NCBI RefSeq assembly: GCF_036404135.1
Contig: NZ_DASWPE010000098.1
Span: 62,001-126,000 of the forward strand
Direction of reading: 5' to 3'
DNA length: 64,000 nt
Source: Rhodopseudomonas_A sp036404135
GTDB taxonomy: Bacteria; Pseudomonadota; Alphaproteobacteria; Rhizobiales; Xanthobacteraceae
The notes beneath the pieces were generated by a model. It was not told the DNA's origin, did no database searches, and saw only the letters and a program-made list of their open reading frames with translations. Below are positions 35,120 through 43,561 of the stretch, piece by piece. Every line of letters starts with the position of its first letter. Position 1 is the first letter of the stretch. Both the position numbers and the translations under genes were made by a program.

Positions 35120-35873
35120 AGTTCTCGGGAAACGAGGCGTCGGCGGCGGGCCGCGCCCGCGGCACCGGATCGAACAGCGCAAACAGCAACAGGCCGGCGA
35201 AGAAGCCGCCGATATGCGCCTGCCAGGCGACGCTGGCGCCCTCGGCGCCGATTGCGATCGAGCCCACGCCGAACACGATGTTGATGCCGAACCACACCGC
35301 GAGAAAGCCCAGCACCCGCGGATCGCGCAGCGCGCTGATCAGCGACTGCGCCGGCACCAGGGCGGCGGTTTCGGCGTCGCCGCGGCGAAACGACAGGAAG
35401 CTGCCCTGCACGAAGGCAAAGCGGATCGCCGCCGCCATCGCGCCCGACACCGAGGCCGAGGCGCCGATCATCGGCGCCATCGCGTGCTCGTGGGTGACGA
35501 GATGCGCCAGGGCGCCGGCCACCGCGGTCACCGCCATGAACACGAAGAACCGCAGCGCCCCGAACCGGCGCGCCAGCGCGCTGCCGAACGGCAGCAGCCA
35601 CAGCACGTTGAAACCGAGATGGCTGAGATTGGCGTGCAGCAGCGAATAGCTGACGAACGACCAGATCTTGGCGGCGGTGCCGCCGGGAAACGGCGTCGCC
35701 AGCAGCGTCGAATCGTACCGCATCGGGATGAAGCCGAAAGCCTCGATGGTCCAATAGTCCCATTCCGGCGGCAGCAGCACGCGCAGATGGATCACCGCAA
35801 GCAGCGCGACGTAGGCGGTCAAGGCGCCCGGCAGGGTCAGGATCGGTTCGCGCGGAGGATCGACGGCTTGCAA
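35118..35873 (-). CDS. Rhomboid family intramembrane serine protease
   Basis: The protein has about six membrane segments. Features are SYSLLHANLSHLGFNVLWLLPFGS (the HxxxN region), the nucleophile segment GASASVSGAM and the catalytic His in WQAHIGGFFAGLL. The usual GxSG is GASA here. The open frame runs further upstream without a convincing ATG; TTG 35873 (LQAVDPPREPILTLPG) has AAGG 7 bases before it and gives the 251-residue length usual for the family. Substrate unknown. Confidence 0.8.
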   Translation of the reverse strand: MQAVDPPREPILTLPGALTAYVALLAVIHLRVLLPPEWDYWTIEAFGFIPMRYDSTLLATPFPGGTAAKIWSFVSYSLLHANLSHLGFNVLWLLPFGSALARRFGALRFFVFMAVTAVAGALAHLVTHEHAMAPMIGASASVSGAMAAAIRFAFVQGSFLSFRRGDAETAALVPAQSLISALRDPRVLGFLAVWFGINIVFGVGSIAIGAEGASVAWQAHIGGFFAGLLLFALFDPVPRARPAADASFPEN

Positions 35874-36386
35874 GGTCAGGCCTTCAGGGCTCGCGTGTCC
35901 CGCTTTCCGACGTCCCTCGCCAGCGCGGCTGGCATCGCCAAGGTCGGCTTCGACAGGACAGCAGAATAGCAGGATCGGCGTGTGGATCGGATCAGAATTG
36001 GCGTGAAAAACCAAGCGCCGGGCCCCCATAGGCGGCCCGGCATCGCGGTGCAAGCGCAAGCATGAGCCGGCCCCCCGAAATCCCGACATAGCACGAAAAG
36101 CGGGAGGACCTGAGTGTCTGGCCGGAAATAACGCGTTGAAATACCAGCAGCCGCAGCCTCGTTGCTGCCGGGGCCGCGCCGCCGCCGCAAGGTCGCGGAG
36201 CAATACCCGCCGGCAATCCCATGGTTAACTTAAGGTTAACATCGCAAATCCCTGCCCTGCTTCATGGAATGGCGTTTCCGGCATGGACGCTGCAGTGCCG
36301 TTGCCGCAACAATCGAAAGGACGTCGGCGTGGCGGAAACGGGACAGATCTGTCCCGGCGGCGCGGCGCCCGGGTCAAGGTCGCGGA
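35874..36386. other. Intergenic region between rhomboid and PAS genes
   Basis: No gene is supported here; the frames covering it have no start or domain logic. The only clear signal is the perfect CtrA box at 36225-36240. A long GC-rich leader follows it before the PAS gene. Confidence 0.5.
36225..36240. promoter_or_regulatory. Perfect CtrA box TTAA-N7-TTAAC
   Basis: TTAACTTAAGGTTAAC fully matches the consensus. The surrounding ATGGTTAACTTAAGGTTAAC contains two GTTAAC words in tandem, so it can be read as a direct repeat as well. Placed 147 bases upstream of the PAS gene start. Confidence 0.65.
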
Positions 36387-36941
36387 ATGAAGCATCCAGC
36401 AAGCCAGGCGCTGTTCGCCTATTGGGACGACAAACGCGGCGACGCCCGGGCGCCGGATCGTCAGGCGTTCGAGCCCGGCGAGATCCGGGAATTGCTCGGC
36501 GACATCTTCGTGCTGTCCTATGACGCCGCCGCCGAGGGCCGGTTCCGGGTCGCCGGCACGAGGGTCAGCGCGCTGCTCGGCCGCAAGCTCGAAGGCGAAG
36601 GCTTTGCCGCGCTGTTTGCCGCCGACAGCCGCGGCGAGATCGCCGACCTGCTCGGTCTCGTCGCCGAGGAAACGCTCACCGCCGTCGCCGGCGTCAGCGC
36701 CACCACGCCCGAGGGCGTGGCGGCGCATCTCGAACTGCTGCTGTTGCCGTTCAACGCCCGCGCCCACAGCCCGCAGACCATGACCGGGCTGTTGGCGCCG
36801 CTCGACCGCGCAGGCCGCGATCTCGGCGAACTGCGCCTGACCTCGTGGCGGACGATGCCGCCGCGGCCGCGCCAGCGCCGCCGCGCGCTGCGCAAATGGG
36901 CGGTGAGCCGCGGCCTGGTGGTCTATGAGGGGCTGAACTGA
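36387..36941 (+). CDS. PAS-like sensor protein (PAS_5/DUF1488-like family)
   Basis: The 184-residue protein starts at ATG 36387 (MKHPASQALFAYWDDKRGD). The fold phrases RDARAPDRQAF-like, IRELLGDIFVLSYDAAAEGRFRV and VAGTRVSALLGRKLEGEGF are those of the short PAS_5 proteins of alphaproteobacteria. The family label (PAS_5) is from memory of its phrasing; DUF1488 is less likely. It ends inside the stop-proximal part of the Crp gene on the other strand (19-base tail-to-tail overlap). The upstream CtrA box suggests cell-cycle regulation. Confidence 0.7.
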   Translation: MKHPASQALFAYWDDKRGDARAPDRQAFEPGEIRELLGDIFVLSYDAAAEGRFRVAGTRVSALLGRKLEGEGFAALFAADSRGEIADLLGLVAEETLTAVAGVSATTPEGVAAHLELLLLPFNARAHSPQTMTGLLAPLDRAGRDLGELRLTSWRTMPPRPRQRRRALRKWAVSRGLVVYEGLN

Positions 36942-37681
36942 TCGGGCAACGCCGGGGCCGGCCCCGGCAGCCCCTGCACGTCGCGATTGAGCTTCTGGCT
37001 CTGCGACTTGTTGATCTGGTAGCACTCGCAGCAGCGCGCGATCAGCCCGTCGCGATTGAGGATCTCGATCCGGCCGCGGGTATAGCGGATGACGCCTGCG
37101 GCGCGTAGCGCGCCGGCGGCCAGCGCTACGCTGTTGCGCCGCACCCCGAGCATCCGCGCCAGCAATTCCTGGGTCAGCGGCAACCTGTCGCTGAGCGCCA
37201 GGTCGCGCATCCGCAACAGCCGCCGGCAGATCCGCGCGGCGATGTCATGCGAGGCGTTGCATGCCGCGAGCTGCTCGGTCTGCACGAAATCGACCCATTG
37301 ATGCTGCATCAGCAGCCTGCGCAGCGGCTCGCTGCGGGCGATGGCGACTTGCAGGCGCCTGGCATCGATGGCGCTGGCGATGCCGGCGAATTCGACCACC
37401 GCGCCGGTCGGCGAGATCCCGCCATTCATCGCCGCCGAGGCGCCGAACACGCCGTCGCGGCCGACCATCGCCACCTCGATGCTCTCACCATCCGCCAGAT
37501 TCACGATGCTGGAGATGATCCCGCTATGCGGGAAGTACACCGTGGTCAGCAGGCCGCCGGACTCCACCAGCACCTCGCCGAACGCCAGCTCGACGCTGCG
37601 CAATTCGGGCCGCAGCAACTCGAACCCGGCCGCCGGCAGCGATGCCAAAAGCTCATTCGGTGATCCGTTGTAGGAGGCCAT
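36923..37681 (-). CDS. Crp/Fnr family transcriptional regulator
   Basis: Start ATG 37681 (MASYNGSPNELLASLP) is the first with sense; 252 residues. A cyclic-nucleotide-like beta-roll spans about 10-130 (VYFPHSGIISSIVNLADGES, VAMVGRDGVFGASAAM). The Crp-type winged helix is at about 150-215, with LTQELLARMLGVRRNSVALA as recognition helix. No Fe-S Cys cluster is present, so it is not an FNR oxygen sensor. This FixK/CRP-unlike group in rhizobia often responds to stress or quorum cues. Target genes unknown. Confidence 0.88.
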   Translation of the reverse strand: MASYNGSPNELLASLPAAGFELLRPELRSVELAFGEVLVESGGLLTTVYFPHSGIISSIVNLADGESIEVAMVGRDGVFGASAAMNGGISPTGAVVEFAGIASAIDARRLQVAIARSEPLRRLLMQHQWVDFVQTEQLAACNASHDIAARICRRLLRMRDLALSDRLPLTQELLARMLGVRRNSVALAAGALRAAGVIRYTRGRIEILNRDGLIARCCECYQINKSQSQKLNRDVQGLPGPAPALPDQFSPS

Positions 37682-37875
37682 GACGGGTTTGCCGGTCGCC
37701 GGGATGCCTTGCCGTGGCGTCAAGCATACAACCGCTTTAACAACCTGTGAGAGCAATAGCACTCATATACCCCATTTTTGGCAGACACAAAAATGGCGCG
37801 GTCGGAGAGTGGAGCGGGGTGATTCGGACAGCTCCGTCATCCCGTCGTAAGCCAAAAGCGACCGGGAGGTGGACC

Positions 37876-38292
37876 ATGCCACGTATTCTGCTCGTCGATG
37901 ATGACCCGCTGATCCGCTCCGGCATCCGGGCTTGGCTCGAAGCCGAGAACCACGACGTCGTCACCGCCGAATGCGGCGTCACCGGCTTGAACGCGCTGCA
38001 CGACGGCGAGTTCGATCTGATGATCGTCGACATCTTCATGCCGCATATGCGCGGCTTCGAGTCGGTCCGGGTGTTTCACCAAAGCGCGCCGCGGGTGCCG
38101 CTGATCGCGATCTCCGGCTACGTGTTCGCGGAAAAGCGAACGCCGGCGCCGGACTTCCTGGCGATGGCGCTGGAGCTCGGCGCAGCGCGCTGTCTGCGCA
38201 AGCCGTTCCTGCCCTCGACGCTGCTGACGGTGATCGAGGCCTGCCTGCAGGAACACGCCGCGCCGACTTTGAATGTCGCCAGTGCGCGATAG
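37876..38292 (+). CDS. Response regulator receiver protein
   Basis: The 138-residue protein (ATG 37876, after GGGAGGTGGACC) is a lone receiver: DDD at 8-10, phospho-Asp in LMIVDIFMPHMRG, Thr/Ser switch in LIAISGY, Lys in LRKPFLPSTL. It lacks an output domain. It overlaps the next kinase gene by 20 bases, so the two are translationally coupled and likely cognate. Confidence 0.9.
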   Translation: MPRILLVDDDPLIRSGIRAWLEAENHDVVTAECGVTGLNALHDGEFDLMIVDIFMPHMRGFESVRVFHQSAPRVPLIAISGYVFAEKRTPAPDFLAMALELGAARCLRKPFLPSTLLTVIEACLQEHAAPTLNVASAR

Positions 38293-40549
38293 TTGGCCGG
38301 TGGCGGATCAGGACGCGTTCTGGCTGGGGTCCGTCGCCGAAGTCGCCGCCGATGGCATCGTCGTGGTGGACGCCAACGAACGCGTGCGGGTATTCAACCC
38401 AGCCTGCGAGAAGCTGTTCGGCTACGGGGCGGCGGAGGTGATCGGCCAGAAGGTCACGCTTTTGATGCCCGGCCAGGACTATCTGTGGCAGCACCGCAGC
38501 GTCTCCTCGGGGTTCGGACGGCGCAAGGACGGCTCGATCTTCCCGCTCGACCTGTCGGTCGGACAGGCGCAGTCCGAGCATGCGATCGGCTTCGTCGGCA
38601 TCGTGCGCGATCTGACCGAGCGCCGGCGCGCCGCCCAGGCGATGCGCGACAGCGAGCGCAACTACCGGCTGCTGGTCGAAGGCGTCACCGATTACGCCAT
38701 CTATATGCTCGATCTCGACGGCCGCATCACCAGCTGGAACAGCGGCGCGCATCGCATCACGCAATTCACCGCGTCGGAAGTCCTCGGCAGGCACTTCAGC
38801 GAATTCTCCACCGAGGAGGAGCGCCAGCGCGGCGATCCCGAACGCAATCTGGACATCGCCCGGCGCTTGGGACGCTGCGAGACCAAGGGCTGGCGGCGGC
38901 GCAAGGACGGCAGCCAGTTCTGGGCCCATGTGGTGATCGAGCCGCTGCGCAACGAGCGCGGCCAGCCGATCGGCTTTGCCAAGGTCACCAGCGACATCAC
39001 CGAGCGCCGCCGCGCCGAGCAGGTGATCCGCGAGGCCGACGACCGCATCAATACGCTGATCGAAACCGTGGTCGACGGCGTGCTGCTGTTCGATTCGCAG
39101 GGCCGCATCCAGGTCTTCAACGCCGCCTGCCAACGGCTGTTCGGCTATCCCGTCGAGGACGTGGTCGGCCGGAACCTCAGGATCCTGATCGATCGCTCCG
39201 ACGATGTGGAATTGAGTTCGCTGCTCGCCAGCCAGCATCAGCTCGCCGGGACGGTGCGCGAGCTCAGCGGCCTGCGCAAGGACGGCTCGTCGTTTCCGAT
39301 GGACCTGTCGGTCGGCGAAGCCCGCCAGGACGGCGAAGTGATCTATGTCGGGGTGATCCACGACCTCACCGAGCGCAAGCGCACCGAACAACAATTGGTG
39401 CAGGCGCAGAAGATGGAAATCGTCGGGCAATTGTCCGGCGGCATCGCCCACGACTTCAACAATCTCCTGACGGTGATCGTCGGCAATGCCGAGTTTCTCG
39501 GCGAGCAGCTGAAGACCCGGCCGGACCTGCGCAACCTCGCCGACGACATCGGCCGCGCCGGCGAACGCGGCGCCGAACTGACCCAGGGGCTGTTGGCGTT
39601 CAGCCGCCGGCAGACGCTGCGGCCGGTCGAGATCGACTGCAACGAATTGCTGCATTCGATGCACAAATTGCTGCGCCGCACGATGCGCGAGGACATCGAT
39701 GTGAAGACCGATTTCGAGGACGAGCTGCACTCCTTGATGGCGGACCGCGCGCAACTGGAATCCGCCATCATCAACCTCGCGCTCAACGCCCAGGACGCCA
39801 TGGACGGCGGCGGCCGGCTCACCGTCAGCACCGCCAATGTGTCGCTGGACGAGCATTATCAGACCGCGCATCCCGAGGTGCGGCCCGGCGAATACGTGCT
39901 GATCGCGATCACCGACAATGGCGAGGGCATGCCGAAGGAGGTGCTCGACCGGGTGTTCGAACCGTTCTTCACCACCAAGGAGGTCGGCAAAGGCAGCGGG
40001 CTCGGCCTCAGCATGGTGTACGGCTTCGTCAAGCAATCCAACGGCCACGTCTCGATCTACAGCGAGCCCGGCCTCGGCACCACGGTGCGGATCTATCTGC
40101 CGGCGCTGGCCTCCAAGACGCTGGAGGTCCGGCATGAGACCTCGATCGCCCCGTTTCACCCGACCGGCACCGAGGTGATCCTGATCGTCGAGGACGACCC
40201 CTTCGTGCGCTCCTACGCGGTGATGTGCCTGCGCAGCCTCGGCTACACCGTGCTGTCGGCGGTCGACGGCAACGAAGCGCTGCAAACCCTCGGCAGCGAC
40301 GCCCGGATCGACATCCTGTTCACCGACATCGTGATGCCGGGCGGCACCAACGGCTGGGATCTGGCCGAGCGGGCGCGACAGATGCGGCCGGCGATGCGGG
40401 TGCTGTTGACCTCGGGCTATGCGCTGGAGACCATGACCTCGCGCGCCCGCATCCGCGACGGCTCGGTGATCCTCACCAAGCCGTACCGCAAGGCCGACCT
40501 CGCCCGCCGGCTGCGGCAGATGATCGACGGCTCGGCGGTGCTGCACTGA
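38273..40549 (+). CDS. Hybrid sensor histidine kinase with three PAS domains
   Basis: The 758-residue protein has PAS1 (about 20-120), PAS2 (130-245) and PAS3 (250-370), then HisKA with AQKMEIVGQLSGGIAHDFNNLLTV (phospho-His in AHDF), ATPase blocks (INLALNAQDAM, DNGEGM, GSGLGLSMVYGF) and a C-terminal receiver (phospho-Asp in ILFTDIVMPGG, KPYRK). Family: PAS hybrid kinases with HWE-unlike HisKA. There is no membrane segment, so it senses inside the cell. Start ATG 38273 lies inside the upstream receiver gene. Confidence 0.92.
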   Translation: MSPVRDSWPVADQDAFWLGSVAEVAADGIVVVDANERVRVFNPACEKLFGYGAAEVIGQKVTLLMPGQDYLWQHRSVSSGFGRRKDGSIFPLDLSVGQAQSEHAIGFVGIVRDLTERRRAAQAMRDSERNYRLLVEGVTDYAIYMLDLDGRITSWNSGAHRITQFTASEVLGRHFSEFSTEEERQRGDPERNLDIARRLGRCETKGWRRRKDGSQFWAHVVIEPLRNERGQPIGFAKVTSDITERRRAEQVIREADDRINTLIETVVDGVLLFDSQGRIQVFNAACQRLFGYPVEDVVGRNLRILIDRSDDVELSSLLASQHQLAGTVRELSGLRKDGSSFPMDLSVGEARQDGEVIYVGVIHDLTERKRTEQQLVQAQKMEIVGQLSGGIAHDFNNLLTVIVGNAEFLGEQLKTRPDLRNLADDIGRAGERGAELTQGLLAFSRRQTLRPVEIDCNELLHSMHKLLRRTMREDIDVKTDFEDELHSLMADRAQLESAIINLALNAQDAMDGGGRLTVSTANVSLDEHYQTAHPEVRPGEYVLIAITDNGEGMPKEVLDRVFEPFFTTKEVGKGSGLGLSMVYGFVKQSNGHVSIYSEPGLGTTVRIYLPALASKTLEVRHETSIAPFHPTGTEVILIVEDDPFVRSYAVMCLRSLGYTVLSAVDGNEALQTLGSDARIDILFTDIVMPGGTNGWDLAERARQMRPAMRVLLTSGYALETMTSRARIRDGSVILTKPYRKADLARRLRQMIDGSAVLH

Positions 40550-40607
40550 GCGCCGGACGCCAGCCGCCGCGGTGCCGGCGACCCGACGCCGCTCGCACCG
40601 CCCACCG

Positions 40608-40623
40608 CTAACGCGGCATTAAC
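40608..40623. promoter_or_regulatory. CtrA-like box CTAA-N7-TTAAC (one mismatch)
   Basis: CTAACGCGGCATTAAC differs from consensus by one base. It lies 53-68 bases upstream of the tandem-PilZ gene. Candidate only. Confidence 0.4.
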
Positions 40624-40675
40624 TCTGCCAGTCCTACGGTTGTAACGAGTCCCGACAATACTGCGACCCGGTGGA

Positions 40676-41293
40676 ATGATGGCGTTGGCCGAGAAACAAT
40701 CAGTTCAACCGGCAACCGAAGAGCGGCGCCGCTTTCAGCGCGTCAAGGTGCATTTGCTGGGCCGCTATATGCTGCCGGACCGCCGCGAATTCCCCTGCCA
40801 GGTCATTAACATGTCGCCCGGCGGCCTGGCCATGCTGGCGCCCGGCATCGGCAATGTCGGCGACCGCGTGATCGTTTATCTCGACCATATCGGTCGGGTC
40901 GAAGGCAAGATCACCCGGATCATCGACAACGGCTTTGCGATGACGGTCGGCGCCACGCCGCGCAAACGCGACAAGCTTGCGGCGCAACTGACCTGGCTCG
41001 CCAACCGCGACATTCTCAACCTGCCGGAGGACCGCCGTCACGACCGTATCGTGCCGCGCAATCCGATCTGCCTGCTCACGCTCGAGGACGGCAGCCAGCA
41101 AAGCTGCCGGATCATCGACATGTCGCGCTCCGGCGCGGCGATCGCCGCCGAGTTCCGGCCGCCGCTGAATTCGCAAGTGGCGCTCGGCCGGGTGCAGGCC
41201 CGGGTGGTCCGCCACCTCGAAGACGGCTTCGCGCTTGAATTCGTTCACGAGCAGATTGCCGAGACACTCGAAGACAGTGTTACTGCGCGGTAA
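40676..41293 (+). CDS. Tandem PilZ-domain c-di-GMP-binding protein
   Basis: The 205-residue protein has two PilZ modules. Module 1 has RRRFQRVKVHLLGRY and NMSPGGLAML; module 2 has RRHDRIVPRNPICLL and DMSRSGAAI. Both carry the RxxxR and D/NxSxxG c-di-GMP contacts, although the second has RRHDR. PilZ proteins turn c-di-GMP level into changes of motility or polysaccharide output. A GGDEF/EAL gene is 9 kb away in the window. No signal peptide or membrane segment. Confidence 0.9.
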   Translation: MMALAEKQSVQPATEERRRFQRVKVHLLGRYMLPDRREFPCQVINMSPGGLAMLAPGIGNVGDRVIVYLDHIGRVEGKITRIIDNGFAMTVGATPRKRDKLAAQLTWLANRDILNLPEDRRHDRIVPRNPICLLTLEDGSQQSCRIIDMSRSGAAIAAEFRPPLNSQVALGRVQARVVRHLEDGFALEFVHEQIAETLEDSVTAR

Positions 41294-41623
41294 ACCGCGA
41301 CGCCTGCCAAACCCCGATTCCTTTGCCCGATGAACGGCCTAGCGGTTGCCACGCGGCGCCGGCGCGGCGCCGCGCCGGGTCGACCGGCTGGTTAACGCCG
41401 CGGCCATGGCGCGGCTTGCGGCCGCGGTTTTGCTGGCCGCCGCGGTTAATACAGACAATTTGAATCAAATGCCGGAATGCGCAATTTTAGGCTTATTCGA
41501 TTCAAGTAGAACTCAAACTAACCGCTGATTTGAATCGCACTTGGCTCAATTGTACTTGGTGTACTTAGCGGCCCCGCAAAGCGTCTGTGCAAAACATGGT
41601 CCCAACAAGAAACGGGGGCCACA
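41294..41623. other. Intergenic region between PilZ and BTLCP genes
   Basis: 330 bases without supported gene. The first half is GC-rich with repeated GCCGCGG words; the second half, from about 41460, is AT-richer (CAATTTTAGGCTTATTCGATTC) and probably holds the promoter of the BTLCP gene. Confidence 0.45.
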
Positions 41624-42253
41624 ATGTTTAGCAACAGGGGATCACGCACCGCGCTGGCAGTCGCCGCCGCCGTGCTCGCAATGACCACCGCAGCCTACGC
41701 CGCCGGCGAGCGGGTGATGTATGCCAGCCTCGGCGATACCACGCGGGCCCCGATCGGGTGGGTCGAATTCTGCTCCGACAACCCGCAGGAATGTCGCGGC
41801 GGCGCGACCCAGCCGCGTGATATCGTGATGTCGCAATCCACCTGGAAAGACCTGCTGCGGATCAACCGCTGGGTCAACGACAATATCAAGCCGATGACCG
41901 ACATGGAGCATTGGGGCGTGGTCGAGCGCTGGTCGATCCCCACCGACGGCTACGGCGATTGCGAAGACTACGTGTTGTTGAAACGCAAGATGCTGATCGA
42001 CGCCGGATGGCCGCGCGAGGCGCTGCTGGTGACCGTGGTGCGCGACACCAAGGGCGACGGCCACGCGGTGCTGACGGTCAAGAGCGACAAGGGCGAATTC
42101 ATTCTCGACAACCAGAACGAAGAGGTCGTGGCCTGGACCGAGACCGGATATCGGTTCGTCAAACGTCAATCGCAGAGCGATCCGAATGTCTGGGTAGCCC
42201 TGGGAGATTCCAAGCCGGCGGTGGCAACCGCCAGCGCCCAACAGCGCAAGTAA
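41624..42253 (+). CDS. Bacterial transglutaminase-like cysteine protease (BTLCP)
   Basis: The 209-residue secreted protein has a signal peptide (ALAVAAAVLAMTTAAYA). The mature domain has WSIPTDGYGDCEDYVLLKR with nucleophile Cys, GDGHAVLTVKSDKGEF with catalytic His, and FILDNQNEE with the Asp. This is the full triad of the BTLCP (DUF920) family. LapG-like members of it cleave surface adhesins, but this one lacks a lapD partner nearby. An intrinsic terminator follows. Confidence 0.9.
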   Translation: MFSNRGSRTALAVAAAVLAMTTAAYAAGERVMYASLGDTTRAPIGWVEFCSDNPQECRGGATQPRDIVMSQSTWKDLLRINRWVNDNIKPMTDMEHWGVVERWSIPTDGYGDCEDYVLLKRKMLIDAGWPREALLVTVVRDTKGDGHAVLTVKSDKGEFILDNQNEEVVAWTETGYRFVKRQSQSDPNVWVALGDSKPAVATASAQQRK

Positions 42254-42339
42254 TCGGACGGCTCATCGTAGCGCAAACCGTCCCGGAGAATCGCGACCCG
42301 GTCACACCCCACCCCTCCCCGTCCCCGACCGGATCGTGC

Positions 42340-42379
42340 GCGGCCAGCTCTTCCCCCAAAGAGCTGGCCGCAATTTTTT
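42340..42379 (+). terminator. Strong intrinsic terminator after BTLCP gene
   Basis: GCGGCCAGCTCTT pairs perfectly with AAGAGCTGGCCGC (13 bp) around a 6-base loop, and is followed by AATTTTTT. It lies 87 bases after the stop codon. Confidence 0.9.
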
Positions 42380-42483
42380 GAAACAGCTTTTCACAATCAG
42401 ATCGACGGCCGCCGGCGCGGGGTTGCGGCGCAGCCGCCGGGACATCGCGTGCAACTGCCGGATGGCTTCGCGGTTCGGCCGGC

Positions 42484-43038
42484 TCAGGGTTCGACCGCGA
42501 CCCGCGCCACCGCGGTCTTGGCCCGCTTCTTCAGCATTTCGAGTTTGCTTTTCACGTCGCTCATCGACTGCGCGTCGAAATCCCGGAAGATGAAAGCGTG
42601 CAGCGCCTCCCAGCGCGCCGAGAGGCCGGCGATCTGCTGCCGGGCGCGGTCCGACAACGACATCAGCACCACCCGGCCGTCGGTCGCCGAGCTCACGCGG
42701 TTGATCAGACCGAGCCGCTCCAACACTTTGGTCTGGGTGGTGACGAAGGTCGAGACGGCGTGGATCTTTGCGGAGACGTCCCCCACCGAGACACCGCCGC
42801 CCTGGTCGAGATCGTTGATCGCCATCAGGATCAGCCATTGCGAGCCGCTGATCCCGAACAGCTTGGCCCAGGACCGGCGAATGTCTTCGAGATGATTGCT
42901 GATCGAGACGAAGTCCCAGATGATCTGGTGCGACAGGCCGAAATCCCGATGCCGTTGAGCCGGCTCTAATCGCTCGCCGGGCTTTGTCGAAACCGCAACT
43001 TCGCCCTGGTCATCCTGGGCAGTATGCACAGTCGGCAT
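42484..43038 (-). CDS. MarR family transcriptional regulator
   Basis: ATG 43038 (MPTVHTAQDDQGEVAV) starts a 184-residue protein; the frame upstream has no support. The winged helix lies at about 65-135, with SGSQWLILMAINDLDQGGGV, VSAKIHAVSTFVTTQTKVLERLGLI and SSATDGRVVLMSLSDRARQQI as recognition helix plus wing. The C-terminal helices form the dimer interface. Gene is convergent with the BTLCP gene and divergent from the porin. Confidence 0.9.
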   Translation of the reverse strand: MPTVHTAQDDQGEVAVSTKPGERLEPAQRHRDFGLSHQIIWDFVSISNHLEDIRRSWAKLFGISGSQWLILMAINDLDQGGGVSVGDVSAKIHAVSTFVTTQTKVLERLGLINRVSSATDGRVVLMSLSDRARQQIAGLSARWEALHAFIFRDFDAQSMSDVKSKLEMLKKRAKTAVARVAVEP

Positions 43039-43561
43039 TGCGCAAAACCTCCACCGATTCGTCCCTGTGGCCGTCGTTTGCAGGCGGCTGGGGCCGAGGC
43101 CGCAGCGCCGCACGACTTGATCTTGTTATTCAGGCCGTCGAAGAGCGAACCGCAGATTCGTCATCGGCCTCGCCTTGCGCCGCGTCGTTAAGCTTGCGCG
43201 ACATTTGCGAACTTTTTTGCTGTCCAACACCGAGTTGAAAGCCGCCTATTCCGTTCGGGCTAGCATCAAGACAACTGCCGGTTAATCCCCTCAACTGTCG
43301 CCTATTCGTATTATGACGCTCGCGTAACAACGTGTTGCAAGAATACAACAAATCCTCGCAAACACAATATGTATTTATGTTCGAGATTTCTTTGCCCGAG
43401 TACCTTCTGTATGTTCCAACCTGCGGACGGAGGGGGGCACCTCGAAGTCGTCCCGGCGGCACGGCTCACTACGAGCTTACCGGCGGGTAAACGGGCAAAC
43501 CAGGTTCGACGGGCAAAGCTCCCTCGTTGGTAGGTCCACTAGGCAAACTTGGAGGTTTCAA
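43039..43561. other. Long regulatory region upstream of the porin
   Basis: About 520 bases between the MarR start and the porin start, with no supported gene. It is AT-rich around 43290-43400 (TATTCGTATTATGACGC and AACACAATATGTATTTATG). The leader closest to the porin ends with GGAGG at 43551-43555. A long 5' untranslated region with regulated expression is likely for an abundant porin. Confidence 0.5.
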